From NCBI RefSeq assembly GCF_000331535.1, contig NZ_AMZN01000015.1, forward strand, positions 1 to 64,000: 64,000 nucleotides of DNA, given 5' to 3'. The translations under genes and the position numbers were made by a program. The notes beneath the pieces were generated by a model that saw nothing but the letters and a program-made list of their open reading frames with translations, was not told the origin of the DNA and made no database searches. Origin of the DNA: Fulvivirga imtechensis AK7. Lineage in GTDB: Bacteria > Bacteroidota > Bacteroidia > Cytophagales > Cyclobacteriaceae. Shown piece by piece: positions 40,797 to 49,905 of the stretch. How positions within the stretch are numbered: position 1 is the first letter of the stretch; each line of letters begins with the position of its first letter.

Positions 40797-41295
40797 TTAC
40801 TTCTTATCTAAATCTTTTTTCTGAATTTTTTTTCCGATTACAAAGACAGATACCAAACTAACAACTGTAGCGCCTGCAATGATTCCTCCAACGTAAGGCT
40901 GACCTATTTATGCAAGGAAAGTGCCACACCCAAGGCCAAGTAACCCCAAAATGAATCCAAAAATCTGACCCATTTTACTTTGACTAATTTGAGCAGTTAT
41001 AACTTTGGATTCTAATTCATGTCTATGTCTTTTGTTGGTTCTCAGCCATAGCCATAATTCTCTCTGCTCCATTTGGAATGATTTTATTATAATGACTTAG
41101 GGTTTCAGGATCTGGTATAGGGCCAGAATGTGTTTTTTCCTGGATGAGAGTAAAAGTAATACTGCGAAGAATTTCATCTTTTTTCTTTTTACCGATTCCT
41201 TCAAACAATCTTGGATTAATGGATCTGAGGTGTTTTTCTATTTCTTTAAGCTCTTCTTCAGGCTCGTTAGCACCTCGTATTAGTTCATCTGACAT
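40797..41295 (-). pseudogene. DUF2335 family membrane protein, disrupted
   Basis: Intact DUF2335 proteins continue from a GPxPxPE...Y...PxGAERIxAMAExQ block into RHELESKV and a two-helix membrane tail. Here residues 1-90 are open (SGPIPDPETLSHYNKIIPNG, ERIMAMAENQQKT, stop at 41023). A one-base shift restores RHRHELESKVITAQISQSKM and a hydrophobic GQIFGFILGLLGLGCGTFLA. That is cut by TAA where a Tyr codon is expected, before IGQPYVGGIIAGATVVSLV and a Lys-rich end. So there is one frameshift near 41025 and one nonsense codon near 40909. It lies tail to tail with rfaE1. Confidence 0.75.
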
Positions 41296-41308
41296 AATTG
41301 AATTCTAA

Positions 41309-41506
41309 TTACTCAGATAACATAGTTTTATAAGCATGAGAGATGTCTTCCCCTACACTGCACCAGTCTGATTTTATGGCTTTTAAATCGGCTTCTCTTT
41401 CATTCTTTGAGCTGTTGAAGCTATAATAGTTTCCTGCTATATTTAATACAGAACCGGCACCTGTCAAAAAATTCATTTTTGAAAAAAGAAAATCTGATCT
41501 GTTCAT
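41309..41506 (-). CDS. Small hypothetical protein upstream of the DUF2335 pseudogene
   Basis: 65 aa, not recognised. It begins with a moderately hydrophobic segment (MNFLTGAGSVLNIAGNYYSF) and ends charged (KNEREADLKAIKSDWCSVGE). It is 13 bp upstream of the DUF2335 gene in the same direction, so it was likely its operon partner. Reading frame intact. Confidence 0.55.
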   Translation of the reverse strand: MNRSDFLFSKMNFLTGAGSVLNIAGNYYSFNSSKNEREADLKAIKSDWCSVGEDISHAYKTMLSE

Positions 41507-41622
41507 AGTACAAATTTAACGATTTAATATAGGATTTAGTTTTATAAAACAAAAATGATTTGTAAAACCCAATTAAAAAACAAATCCTTACAGGAAGTTA
41601 TACGGAAGTTTTTCTTCAACAA

Positions 41623-41661
41623 AAAATACCCCCAAAAGCGCCTTGGCTCTGGGGGTATTTT
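41623..41661 (-). terminator. Rho-independent terminator
   Basis: AAAATACCCCC and GGGGGTATTTT form an 11-bp stem around a 17-nt loop. On the minus strand it is followed by a T tract. It lies about 150 bp beyond the 3' end of the carboxypeptidase-regulatory-domain gene. Confidence 0.85.
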
Positions 41662-41808
41662 CGTGTCTATAGTTGGCTTTAATTGATACTAAGTACGTGG
41701 TTTTAGGTCAGAACATAAAGTACACCTCGATACGATTGTTTTTTTTGCCGGTGAAATGCTTTCAGCAACGATGAGTAAATAGCAACGATGCGTAAAAATA
41801 ATCGGGGT

Positions 41809-43029
41809 TCAATAATCAAACTGCTCATCCAGGCCGCCCGACTTTTCCAGATCGCGCACTATTTCCTGGTCAAGGGGAGTCTCTTTGATCACGTTATAGT
41901 TGTCCCAAAATTCTTTGTTATACCTCTGATCCTGATATTGCAGGCCATATCTGCGCATTTTACGGCTGCTGGCTATCCTTTCATCCGGCTCGGTATATAC
42001 TTTGTTGATCAGTAATTCCTGATAAAGCTCTGTCTCAAACTTCAGGTCTCCTGATTTTTCATTATACCAATTGATCTTGGAGGTCAGGTTCATATAATTC
42101 AGGTACATCTTGCCCTGAAATTCTTTGAAATCGATGACTTTTTTGTCGCTTACATACCTGCTGAATATGGAGTTTTTCTTTTTTACTACCCAGTCTGCAG
42201 GGTACACCCTTTCATATTCAAGCCGAATGATAGCATAATTATTCACTCCAATGTACATTTTAAGGAAATAGTCATCTGATCTTAATGCCACTACATGTAC
42301 CCTCCTGCCATTGTAGAACGATGTCTTCTGTCGCTTAAAACTGTCAAAAAACAAGGCCTCATCTGAAAACTGCCTGTACCTGACTGTATTGTGTAACAGC
42401 AGTTCTTCCAGCAGGTTCTTCTGATCAAAATACTGAGCGAATTTATTGTTGTAGCCCAGACTCTTTCTTACTTCTATCAATGCCACACGTTCGCGGAGTC
42501 TTATTTTATTTCTGGGTTCTTTATAGTCTTCATCATATATTTTGACTGCAGCTTCCAACAAAGAAGAATATATGCCACCTACCTTTTTAATATCTCGATA
42601 GAAGCCATCCAGCATAAATGGGGTCATGGGATAGTTTTGTTCGATCCTGGAGATAGCAATACTTACAATATCACCTCCGGAAAGAGAATCTTTGATAATT
42701 ACTTCATCCAGTACTTTTACGGCTTTATTAAGTCTGAAAATAAGCGTATCACGTCCCATAAGGTTCTGTATGAGGGCCTCCATACTTTCATAGCCCAACA
42801 TACTGATGACCATTCGGCCATTTTTATGTTCAGCGGGGATATGGAAATCAAACTCACCGATCTTATTCGAAACGGTGCCCAATGATGTCCCCTTTATTCC
42901 AATGGAGGCAAAAATCAATGGCTCGCCAGTCTCCTTGTCTATAATTTTTCCTGAGATGGTTATAGAAGGTTGAGCTTGCGCAAAAAGGATAGAGACGCAA
43001 AAAAATAATAATAGACCGAAGAGGCGCAT
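41809..43029 (-). CDS. Secreted protein with carboxypeptidase-D-like regulatory domain
   Basis: 406 aa. Signal peptide MRLFGLLLFFCVSILFAQAQ, then a CarbopepD_reg-like beta-sandwich (ITISGKIIDKETGEPLIFAS ... MVISMLGYESM, residues about 22-105). The rest (about 110-400) is a beta-rich part of unknown function (YFLKMYIGVNNYAIIRLEYE, FQGKMYLNYM). Such architectures sit in the Bacteroidota outer envelope. ATG 43029 is chosen because it starts the signal peptide; an upstream frame begins at 43062. Confidence 0.8.
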   Translation of the reverse strand: MRLFGLLLFFCVSILFAQAQPSITISGKIIDKETGEPLIFASIGIKGTSLGTVSNKIGEFDFHIPAEHKNGRMVISMLGYESMEALIQNLMGRDTLIFRLNKAVKVLDEVIIKDSLSGGDIVSIAISRIEQNYPMTPFMLDGFYRDIKKVGGIYSSLLEAAVKIYDEDYKEPRNKIRLRERVALIEVRKSLGYNNKFAQYFDQKNLLEELLLHNTVRYRQFSDEALFFDSFKRQKTSFYNGRRVHVVALRSDDYFLKMYIGVNNYAIIRLEYERVYPADWVVKKKNSIFSRYVSDKKVIDFKEFQGKMYLNYMNLTSKINWYNEKSGDLKFETELYQELLINKVYTEPDERIASSRKMRRYGLQYQDQRYNKEFWDNYNVIKETPLDQEIVRDLEKSGGLDEQFDY

Positions 43030-43263
43030 ATGTTGGTTCCAACTATCAGCTTCAAAAATCAAAGATGTAAATGAAACTGCACATTGTCAATATTTGTTCT
43101 AAACGATATTTGTAATAATTAAACGTTATTGCAAGGTTTTTATCGAAAATCTACTTTTGTAACGTCTTTTTTTGTAAAATGGTATACCATGACACGAATA
43201 TTGATGGCCAAAGTCTTACGTATTTTGTGACAACGCAGTATTAATTAAAACCGTTCGGCCCTT

Positions 43264-44382
43264 TTGAACATAATAGAGAGAATACCAAAGATCTGGAAGA
43301 TAGCTTACCTGCTCATTTGCGGTTGGTATGGACTCAACTATGCATTAAGCTCAATTATTGAATGGCAGGTCTTCCGCCCTTACAATACTTCGGTGCTATG
43401 GAATGGATTTTATCTCTTCGAAACCGTCTGTATTTTCGTAGGGCTTACCTTTTTCTACGCTCACTGGCTGTTCAGGTTTAAAGTTGTGGTTCAGGTGTTA
43501 GGCCATGTGGGAGGGCTGTTTGTTTATTTTATGTGTATTAGCTATCTGTCTTATTATTTCGACTACTATCTTGATGGGCTCGTTTATTTTGATGACTGGA
43601 AGGAGTATATGCTTAACCTCCTTAGCTGGGATGCCATGCGTTTTTATGATCAGTATCTTATAACAGTGGCCGTTTACTATGTTATACGATATTTTGAAAC
43701 GCTGCAACACAAAGAGCAGGAGAAAGGGGAGCTGGCACTTAAGAACAAAGAGATGGAACTTTCACTCTTGAAGTCGCAGATCAATCCCCATTTTTTATTC
43801 AACACCCTGAACTCCATCAGTACATTGATCGGCACTAATAAGGAAAAGGCCCGAAAGGTAATCACGCAGTTGTCTGATGTATTCAGATATGCATTGGATT
43901 CGCACACCGGTGAGAAGGTAAGACTGATACATGAACTCGATTTTATTGAAAATTATATCAGAATTCAACAGGTAAGATTCGGAGATCGTCTTAAATTTAT
44001 AATGGATGTAGAGCCTACCTGCTTAAGCGTAGATATACCGCCTATGGTTTTACAACCATTGGTAGAGAATTCGGTGAAGTATGGTATAGCGCCTAAGGAT
44101 GACGGGGGTACGATCAGGCTGATGGTTAAGCGTATTCCCGGTGGTATATATTTTGAAATTTCTGATGATGGGCTGGGAATAAATGCTCAGAAGGTTTTAG
44201 ATGGAAAATCCACAGGAGTAGGGCTCAAAAATTCGGATAAAAGATTAAGAAGTATTTATGGAAAATATGCAGGTTTGCACATTAGCGCCCGGCAGGACGG
44301 GTATACTGTAAGCTTTAGATTACCACCTAACGGCTATGTGCATGCAGAAGATGCCGAGGAGTTGGAGACGGCAACTGTTTGA
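43264..44382 (+). CDS. LytS/YehU-type sensor histidine kinase
   Basis: 372 aa. Residues about 10-140 form four membrane helices without a separate sensor domain. The His_kinase domain has LKSQINPHFLFNTLNSISTL with the phosphorylated His, and the ATPase has LVENSVKYGIAP (N box) and ISDDGLGI (G box). The start is TTG at 43264; no good ATG lies near. Together with the LytTR regulator 28 bp downstream it makes a two-component pair; the signal is unknown. Confidence 0.92.
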   Translation: MNIIERIPKIWKIAYLLICGWYGLNYALSSIIEWQVFRPYNTSVLWNGFYLFETVCIFVGLTFFYAHWLFRFKVVVQVLGHVGGLFVYFMCISYLSYYFDYYLDGLVYFDDWKEYMLNLLSWDAMRFYDQYLITVAVYYVIRYFETLQHKEQEKGELALKNKEMELSLLKSQINPHFLFNTLNSISTLIGTNKEKARKVITQLSDVFRYALDSHTGEKVRLIHELDFIENYIRIQQVRFGDRLKFIMDVEPTCLSVDIPPMVLQPLVENSVKYGIAPKDDGGTIRLMVKRIPGGIYFEISDDGLGINAQKVLDGKSTGVGLKNSDKRLRSIYGKYAGLHISARQDGYTVSFRLPPNGYVHAEDAEELETATV

Positions 44383-44410
44383 GCGTTAAAAGTCACCTTA
44401 GAATAAAAAT

Positions 44411-45160
44411 ATGATGAAAATAGACTGTTTAGTAATAGATGATGAAAAACTGGCCCGTGACCTGCTTCTGGAATTCCTGGAGCCCTATCCTGAAATAGAA
44501 GTTGTGGCGGAATGCTCCAAGGGTAAAGATGCCGTGGAAAAGATTGATAAGCTTAAGCCAAAGCTCATTTTCCTTGACGTACAAATGCCCGGGATGGATG
44601 GCTTCGATGTGCTGGAGGCTATTGAGCATAAACCCTATGTTATTTTTACCACCGCCTACGACCAGTATGCCATTCAGGCCTTTGACAAAAATGCTATTGA
44701 CTACCTCCTTAAACCTTTGGATGAGGAACGGTTCAAGCTGGCCATTAAAAGAGCTATTGACAGAATAAAGGCTGAGCAAACTAATGTTGAGGACATAATT
44801 ATGAACATAAAATCGGGAGGCGATGATGGTAAGTATTCCAGCCACCTGTTTGTTCAAAAGTCAGAAAAACTGCTCAACCTGGAGGTGAAGGATATTGTTC
44901 ATCTCGAAGCTTCGGGAGACTACACTGTGCTTACTACAAAAAATGATCAATATCTTAGTTCTTCAGGCATTGGCAAGCTCGAGGAAAAGCTTAATCCGGA
45001 AACATTTATTCGGATACACAGATCAACGATCATCAATCTTAACTACCTGAAGGAAATTGAAAAGCATTTCAATGGTGGACTGATCGTAAAAATGGAAAAC
45101 GGGAAAAGCTTTCCTGTCAGCCGGACCTATGCGAAGCAGATAAGAAAAAAGGTGGTCTAA
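44411..45160 (+). CDS. LytTR-family response regulator
   Basis: 249 aa. The receiver has acidic pocket D10/D11 and phospho-acceptor D56 in LIFLDVQMPGMDG, then the conserved Lys in DYLLKPLDEERF. The C-terminal LytTR DNA-binding domain (about 145-249) shows IVHLEASGDYTVLTT and FIRIHRSTIINLNYLKEI. Its 3' end overlaps the convergent gene by 4 nt. Confidence 0.95.
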   Translation: MMKIDCLVIDDEKLARDLLLEFLEPYPEIEVVAECSKGKDAVEKIDKLKPKLIFLDVQMPGMDGFDVLEAIEHKPYVIFTTAYDQYAIQAFDKNAIDYLLKPLDEERFKLAIKRAIDRIKAEQTNVEDIIMNIKSGGDDGKYSSHLFVQKSEKLLNLEVKDIVHLEASGDYTVLTTKNDQYLSSSGIGKLEEKLNPETFIRIHRSTIINLNYLKEIEKHFNGGLIVKMENGKSFPVSRTYAKQIRKKVV

Positions 45161-45711
45161 TTAGCCACCTGCAGTTTCTGTTTGATCAATCGGGCTTCAG
45201 GGTCCGTAGTAATTTCATCCGAAGCCATATATCTTGCAATGTAGGCAGCAATATCCTCACCCAATTCCTGGATATTTAATTTGTCAAGGTTAGCTAATAT
45301 GGCAGCCTTGTCCTCTGCTATGTCTTTGCTCATACCCATATATGAAGGAATGCTTCTTTGAATATAGAGCCTGAGGAACCTTATCTCAGGATTTTCAGTG
45401 TCTTCTTTTACAGCCCTGTTTAATAGCTCCTGCGCTTCTTTAAGGTAAGTATATTTATTGACCGGGTTCCAGCTATGCTTGGCCATAAGTGATTGGGCGG
45501 CAGCCTGATATGCTTGCATGATAGGGCTTTTGATATTTAGCTCCACAATACGGTTATAATAATTCAAGCACTTGTCAAAGTTGAATTCAGTATAAAACAA
45601 TTCGTTGCGAATTTCTTTGATCGGGTTTTCAGTCTGTGCATAACCCTGTGAAATGCCACTGATAAAAAATATTGATAAAAAGAGGATATTTAACTTTCTC
45701 ACCTTTGCCAA
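45157..45711 (-). CDS. Secreted helical-repeat protein, hypothetical
   Basis: 184 aa. It has a signal-like N-terminus (LNILFLSIFFISGISQGYAQ) and then a helix-rich body with TPR-like spacing (YLKEAQELLNRAVKEDTENP). Not recognised beyond that. Lengths and composition resemble small periplasmic TPR-like proteins of Bacteroidota. Its end overlaps the LytTR gene by 4 nt on the other strand. Confidence 0.65.
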   Translation of the reverse strand: MAKVRKLNILFLSIFFISGISQGYAQTENPIKEIRNELFYTEFNFDKCLNYYNRIVELNIKSPIMQAYQAAAQSLMAKHSWNPVNKYTYLKEAQELLNRAVKEDTENPEIRFLRLYIQRSIPSYMGMSKDIAEDKAAILANLDKLNIQELGEDIAAYIARYMASDEITTDPEARLIKQKLQVAN

Positions 45712-45841
45712 AATATAGTAACCTGTACATACGTTAAAAACTTTGCAAAGTTAAACCTGACAACAGATTTTTTGCGTTTTTTTCGTTAGAGTTGCCAAAA
45801 AAGTTACCAGCCAATGATTTTTCCGGTTGTGCATTCCTGTT

Positions 45842-45871
45842 TTTGCCATCTGGATTAATTTATTAGATTTG
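45842..45871 (+). promoter_or_regulatory. Housekeeping-type promoter of the AGCS gene
   Basis: TTTG (45842-45845), 18 bp, then TAGATTTG (45864-45871) fits the Bacteroidota sigma-A pattern TTTG-N(about 19)-TAnnTTTG. It ends 39 bp before the start codon. Confidence 0.7.
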
Positions 45872-45910
45872 CCAACTGTGGTAAAAAAATCAACCTCTAC
45901 AAACTAAATT

Positions 45911-47590
45911 ATGCAGACTCTTAACGATTTTCTTGTACTCATTGATAGCTATATCGGCAGTGCTGTATGGTTTCCATACGCCCTGTTGGGAACCGGTCTT
46001 TTCTTTACAATTTATTTGGGTTTTCCTCAACTGAGGTATTTCGGCCATGCACTAAAAGTGGTAAGAGGTAAATTTGACAAACATGGAGATGAAGGTGATG
46101 CTTCGCACTTTCAGGCATTAGCAACGGCACTTTCAGGTACTGTGGGTACTGGTAATATCGGGGGAGTAGCGCTGGCAGTCTACATCGGGGGTCCTGCCGC
46201 CTTGTTTTGGATGCTGGTCACGGCTTTTTTTGGTATGACCACCAAATTTGTAGAAGTAACACTTTCCCATAAATACAGGGAAAAGACGGCTGATGGTACT
46301 ATGGCGGGTGGGCCGATGTATTATATGAAAAACAGGCTGAACATGAAGTGGTTGGCCGCGATATTTGCCGTTGCCACGATCCTTTCTTCATTTGGCACAG
46401 GCAATATGCCACAGATCAATAATATTTCGAACGCTCTTTTCTCCACTTTTGGTATTAAGCAATGGATAAGCGGTCTGGTACTGGCGATAATTTTGGCGAT
46501 GGTAATCCTTGGCGGGATCAGAAGAATTGTAAAGGTTACCGAAAAGCTGGTGCCGACAATGGCAATCTTATACTTCTTAGGCGCCCTGGCAGTTATACTA
46601 TACAATTACGAAAACATTATACCCAGTTTTATCAGCATCTTTGAAGATGTATTTACCGGAACGGCTGCTACAGGAGGCTTTGTCGGAGCAACCTTCAGTT
46701 ATGCCTTTATAAGAGGAGTTGGCCGGGGTCTTTTTTCCAATGAGGCAGGGCAGGGTTCTGCTCCTATTGCCCACGCAGCAGCGAAAGCACATGAGCCGGT
46801 ATCAGAGGGAATGGTGGCCATTCTCGAGCCTTTTATTGATACTATTGTCATCTGTACGTTAACCGGTCTTGTCCTGCTTTCTTCGGGAGTGTGGAAGGAG
46901 AAGCATCAAAATACTTTTCAGCCCACCGATCTTGAAGTACTGGCTACTGTATTTGATGAAAATGATACCACCAGGAGGAATCAGGTATATCGACACCTCG
47001 TGGGTAAAGAGGCGTTGCCGCTATACACAGGTTCTGTAGATGTGGAGGAGGGCAGAATTAGCGGAGACGTTACTATAATACATGCCCGATCTTTTGCTGA
47101 AGATGTAACAGTTTATCAGGCAGGTACGCCATATACAGGGGCACTGACTGTTGATAATGGTAGAATACAAGGTATGGGTACTACCTTTATCATTCAGGGT
47201 AAGTCTTTGATTCATAGCGCACCATTGACAGCGGAGGCCTTTAAACATGGCTACTTTGGTAGATATGGGGAATATATAGTAACCATAGGATTGTTGCTAT
47301 TTGCTTTCTCAACGGCCATCAGTTGGTCATACTATGGAGATAGAGCGACAACCTACCTGTTTGGTAGTAAATATGTAATGCATTACAGGGTAGTTTATAT
47401 CCTGGGCTTCTTCTTTGCTTCATTTGCAGATACAACAGTGATCTGGACGTTGGCAGGTATTACTATTGCGCTGATGACGATCCCTAACCTTGCTGGTATC
47501 CTGTTCCTGCACAAAGAAATGAAGAGCACCGTAAAAAATTACTGGATCGACTTCAAGAAAGACTGGCCAAATGAAAAAACTCCGGAATAG
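45911..47590 (+). CDS. Alanine/glycine:cation symporter (AGCS) with an extra domain
   Basis: 559 aa; the family is usually about 450. Core motifs: [60 protein letters not shown] and [20 protein letters not shown]. Between the helices at about residue 330 and 443 lies an insertion of about 110 residues, beta-rich and hydrophilic ([20 protein letters not shown] ...), that ordinary members lack. It imports alanine or glycine with Na+. The insertion probably faces one side of the membrane; its function is unknown. Confidence 0.9.
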   Translation: MQTLNDFLVLIDSYIGSAVWFPYALLGTGLFFTIYLGFPQLRYFGHALKVVRGKFDKHGDEGDASHFQALATALSGTVGTGNIGGVALAVYIGGPAALFWMLVTAFFGMTTKFVEVTLSHKYREKTADGTMAGGPMYYMKNRLNMKWLAAIFAVATILSSFGTGNMPQINNISNALFSTFGIKQWISGLVLAIILAMVILGGIRRIVKVTEKLVPTMAILYFLGALAVILYNYENIIPSFISIFEDVFTGTAATGGFVGATFSYAFIRGVGRGLFSNEAGQGSAPIAHAAAKAHEPVSEGMVAILEPFIDTIVICTLTGLVLLSSGVWKEKHQNTFQPTDLEVLATVFDENDTTRRNQVYRHLVGKEALPLYTGSVDVEEGRISGDVTIIHARSFAEDVTVYQAGTPYTGALTVDNGRIQGMGTTFIIQGKSLIHSAPLTAEAFKHGYFGRYGEYIVTIGLLLFAFSTAISWSYYGDRATTYLFGSKYVMHYRVVYILGFFFASFADTTVIWTLAGITIALMTIPNLAGILFLHKEMKSTVKNYWIDFKKDWPNEKTPE

Positions 47591-47638
47591 TAGCAGTTCG
47601 TAGTTTCTGTTTACTGTTTTACCGCTCCCAATTTTAAT

Positions 47639-47686
47639 ATTCGAGCCACCACTTTACCGTTAAGAATGGTCAGTGGTGGCTCGAAT
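47639..47686. terminator. Bidirectional hairpin between convergent genes
   Basis: ATTCGAGCCACCACT and AGTGGTGGCTCGAAT form a perfect 15-bp stem around an 18-nt loop. It lies between the ends of the AGCS gene and the TonB-like gene. T tracts are weak on both sides. Confidence 0.75.
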
Positions 47687-47740
47687 AATTTATAGAGAAA
47701 CCTTCCATAAAAACGGCCAGGTAAATTAAAGGCACCGATA

Positions 47741-47817
47741 GAACTGAGAACTGAAAACTGAGAACTGAAAACTGAAAACTGAGAACTGAGAACTGAGAAC
47801 TGAGAACTGAGAACTAA
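47741..47817. repeat. Heptamer tandem array (11 units of GAACTGA/AAACTGA)
   Basis: Eleven contiguous 7-bp units, eight starting GAA and three AAA, filling 77 bp exactly and touching the stop codon of the TonB-like gene. Since 7 is not a multiple of 3, unit gain or loss would shift the frame only if it invaded the gene. Similar loose sequence occurs at 35.7 kb and 38.4 kb. Confidence 0.9.
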
Positions 47818-49229
47818 AACTTCACCCTTACCCTAGCGGTATCATTCTCTGGTATCCCATTCCGTGTGGTGGGGCTCCACTTTGGCCCTTCTTTTATTAC
47901 CCGAATGGCTTCCTGATCAAAGGACTCTCCCAGGCTCCTGATTATATTGAAGTTAGCCAATTCACCATCGGCAAGTACCTCGAACTCAACTATAACTCTG
48001 CCTTTAACACTGCTTGTATCTGATGGATACCTAAGGTTGTCCTGGATGTATTTTTTAAACGTGGCATTACCTCCCTCGGGTTTAGCACGTATTATATAGT
48101 CTGTAGAATTGTTATCCCGACCTACTCCATAGCCAGTCACCACCACCTCGCTTAGAGCCGTTGCATCGCTGGAGAGCTGCACATCAATTTCTGTTTTGTC
48201 AGCGACCTTCACCTCTTCGCTGTTCATTCCGATAAAGGAAATGACAAGAGTAGGGTCCATGCCTGCCGGAACGGAAATTTGATATTGGCCATCAATATCT
48301 GTAACAGTTCCGATGGTAGTACCTTTTAATACTATATTAACCCCCGGCAGCGCTGCTCCATCTTCCATAGAGGTTACTTTTCCGATGATACTCCTTTGTG
48401 GCAGATACATGGTTTCCGGTGTCGCTGCAGCGCGCGATCTTAATTCCATCTTCTTTTCAGCTCTTTCTGACCGGCTTTTTGCCAATTCTGTAGCCTGAAC
48501 ACCGGCAGCTTTATCGGCCAGATCTTCAGTGGCTGTATCCTCAAGTTCAGGAATAGTGATTTCTACTGCTGCAATTTCAATATCTGCAGCAGTAAAATCA
48601 ATCTGTTCTTCCTTCGCTTCTGCAAGGGAAATAGGCTCTACTACATCTGCTTCGGCTATCAATTGTTCTTCGTTTTCTTCTGCTATTACCTCAGCTTTGG
48701 TCTTTTCTTCGTAAGCACGAGTAGTTCCCGCAACTCCTTTCGGCTCAACGGGAGGAGGAGGCGCTTTCTTTTGTTCAGTCTCCCCGGGTCCTTCATTTAA
48801 AGCTATCATGGTGTCTGACGAAAGCGCTGCATCATCCTTACCTGCTGATTGTTCGGGCATAGCTGCCTCGTCTTTAGCAGTAGACCCGGCCAGCTCTTGC
48901 TGCGGTGCATGGTTCAAATTGAGGTTGATTACGAAAATAACAGCAAGCGCCAGTACCAGCAATGAGGCTGCTATCTTCAGCCAGAAAAAGCCGCTTCGAT
49001 GCCCTGGTTGTATCCTTTGCTCTAACCTCTTTTCCAATATATTAAGATCATGAGCCATATGTTCTGCGCCTGCACCTTCAAAACCTTCCATAGCCTCTGC
49101 ATCGAAGTCGGAATTGAGCATGAGTTTCTCCACTGCGTTCATCTCCTGATGCGAAAGTTCTCCATTTAAGTACTTCTCCATTATCTCAGGAGTTAGTGTA
49201 GGGCCTATATGGTTTTTTCCTTTACTCAC
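47814..49229 (-). CDS. Anti-sigma-like/TonB fusion with carboxypeptidase-regulatory domain
   Basis: 471 aa. Order: cytoplasmic N-terminal segment resembling an anti-sigma (PEIMEKYLNGELSHQEMNAV), TM helix (FFWLKIAASLLVLALAVIF, near residues 83-101), a long Glu/Ala-rich spacer, a CarbopepD_reg-like domain (IIGKVTSMEDGAALPGVNIV ... VVVTGYG, about 280-365), and a TonB C-terminal domain (YIQDNLRYPSDTSSVKGRVI, about 385-471). It overlaps its sigma gene by 8 nt. It may combine signal input from the outer membrane with control of the sigma factor (inference). Confidence 0.85.
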   Translation of the reverse strand: MSKGKNHIGPTLTPEIMEKYLNGELSHQEMNAVEKLMLNSDFDAEAMEGFEGAGAEHMAHDLNILEKRLEQRIQPGHRSGFFWLKIAASLLVLALAVIFVINLNLNHAPQQELAGSTAKDEAAMPEQSAGKDDAALSSDTMIALNEGPGETEQKKAPPPPVEPKGVAGTTRAYEEKTKAEVIAEENEEQLIAEADVVEPISLAEAKEEQIDFTAADIEIAAVEITIPELEDTATEDLADKAAGVQATELAKSRSERAEKKMELRSRAAATPETMYLPQRSIIGKVTSMEDGAALPGVNIVLKGTTIGTVTDIDGQYQISVPAGMDPTLVISFIGMNSEEVKVADKTEIDVQLSSDATALSEVVVTGYGVGRDNNSTDYIIRAKPEGGNATFKKYIQDNLRYPSDTSSVKGRVIVEFEVLADGELANFNIIRSLGESFDQEAIRVIKEGPKWSPTTRNGIPENDTARVRVKF

Positions 49230-49797
49230 GATTTTTTTCCATGCAGTTTTTCAGGTTTCTCTTGCCGTTTTGGATATAGCTTTTGACTTTTTTAAGCTCA
49301 AAAGTAGTTAACACTTCAATCTCCTTATATGATTTGCTCTCAAGGTAAAACAATCGTACACACGTCTTCTGTTCACTTTGAAGCTCATCAATGCACCTTT
49401 CAAGCAGGTTGAGATCCTGCTCCAAAACAGGTTCATTATTATGATGCAAAACCATGTCAGTTTCCATAACTACCTCCGAAATATCTTTAGAAGTTTTTTC
49501 CTGCTGATATTGCTTTGATCGCAGTTTCATCAGACAATGGTTCTTGCTTAAAACAAAAAGCCAGCTTTTAAAATTTGCTACTTCATGATTTTTCAAGGTG
49601 GTTGTAAGCTTTTCAAAGATCTGCATCACAGCGTCCTGGCTCTCCTCTCTGTTTTTAAGATACTTCAGGCATACCCCATATACAAGGTGCATATAATTAT
49701 TGAACAGTCTTCCCACATGCTCCAACTCACCCGTCTGTCGGTACATGGCTATGAGCCGCGCTTCTTCCTGTGGATCGATTGAAGGTGATTTGGACAT
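49222..49797 (-). CDS. ECF-type RNA polymerase sigma factor
   Basis: 191 aa with sigma region 2 (LVYGVCLKYLKNREESQDAV, MQIFEKLTT) and region 4 (RCIDELQSEQKTCVRLFYLE, SYKEIEVLTTFELKKVKSYI). Upstream of a TonB/anti-sigma-like gene and divergent from the VWA gene at 49906, so both may be its targets. An in-frame TTG at 49809 precedes the chosen ATG at 49797. Confidence 0.9.
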   Translation of the reverse strand: MSKSPSIDPQEEARLIAMYRQTGELEHVGRLFNNYMHLVYGVCLKYLKNREESQDAVMQIFEKLTTTLKNHEVANFKSWLFVLSKNHCLMKLRSKQYQQEKTSKDISEVVMETDMVLHHNNEPVLEQDLNLLERCIDELQSEQKTCVRLFYLESKSYKEIEVLTTFELKKVKSYIQNGKRNLKNCMEKNRE

Positions 49798-49905
49798 GCT
49801 GTTTATCAAACAATAAATCCTAAGCTAAAAAAAAATTAGAAGAATTTATGGAAATGGTAAATGGTCTGCATCATGATAGTGAAGTTTTACTAAAATAAAT
49901 CAATT

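Noticed and set aside
40797-41295. Two separate small genes of 90 and about 20 codons
   Set aside because: Joining the frames gives a continuous DUF2335 protein, so they are parts of one disrupted gene.
47741-47817. CRISPR-like or direct-repeat array
   Set aside because: Units are 7 bp without spacers and there are no cas genes; it is a simple tandem repeat.
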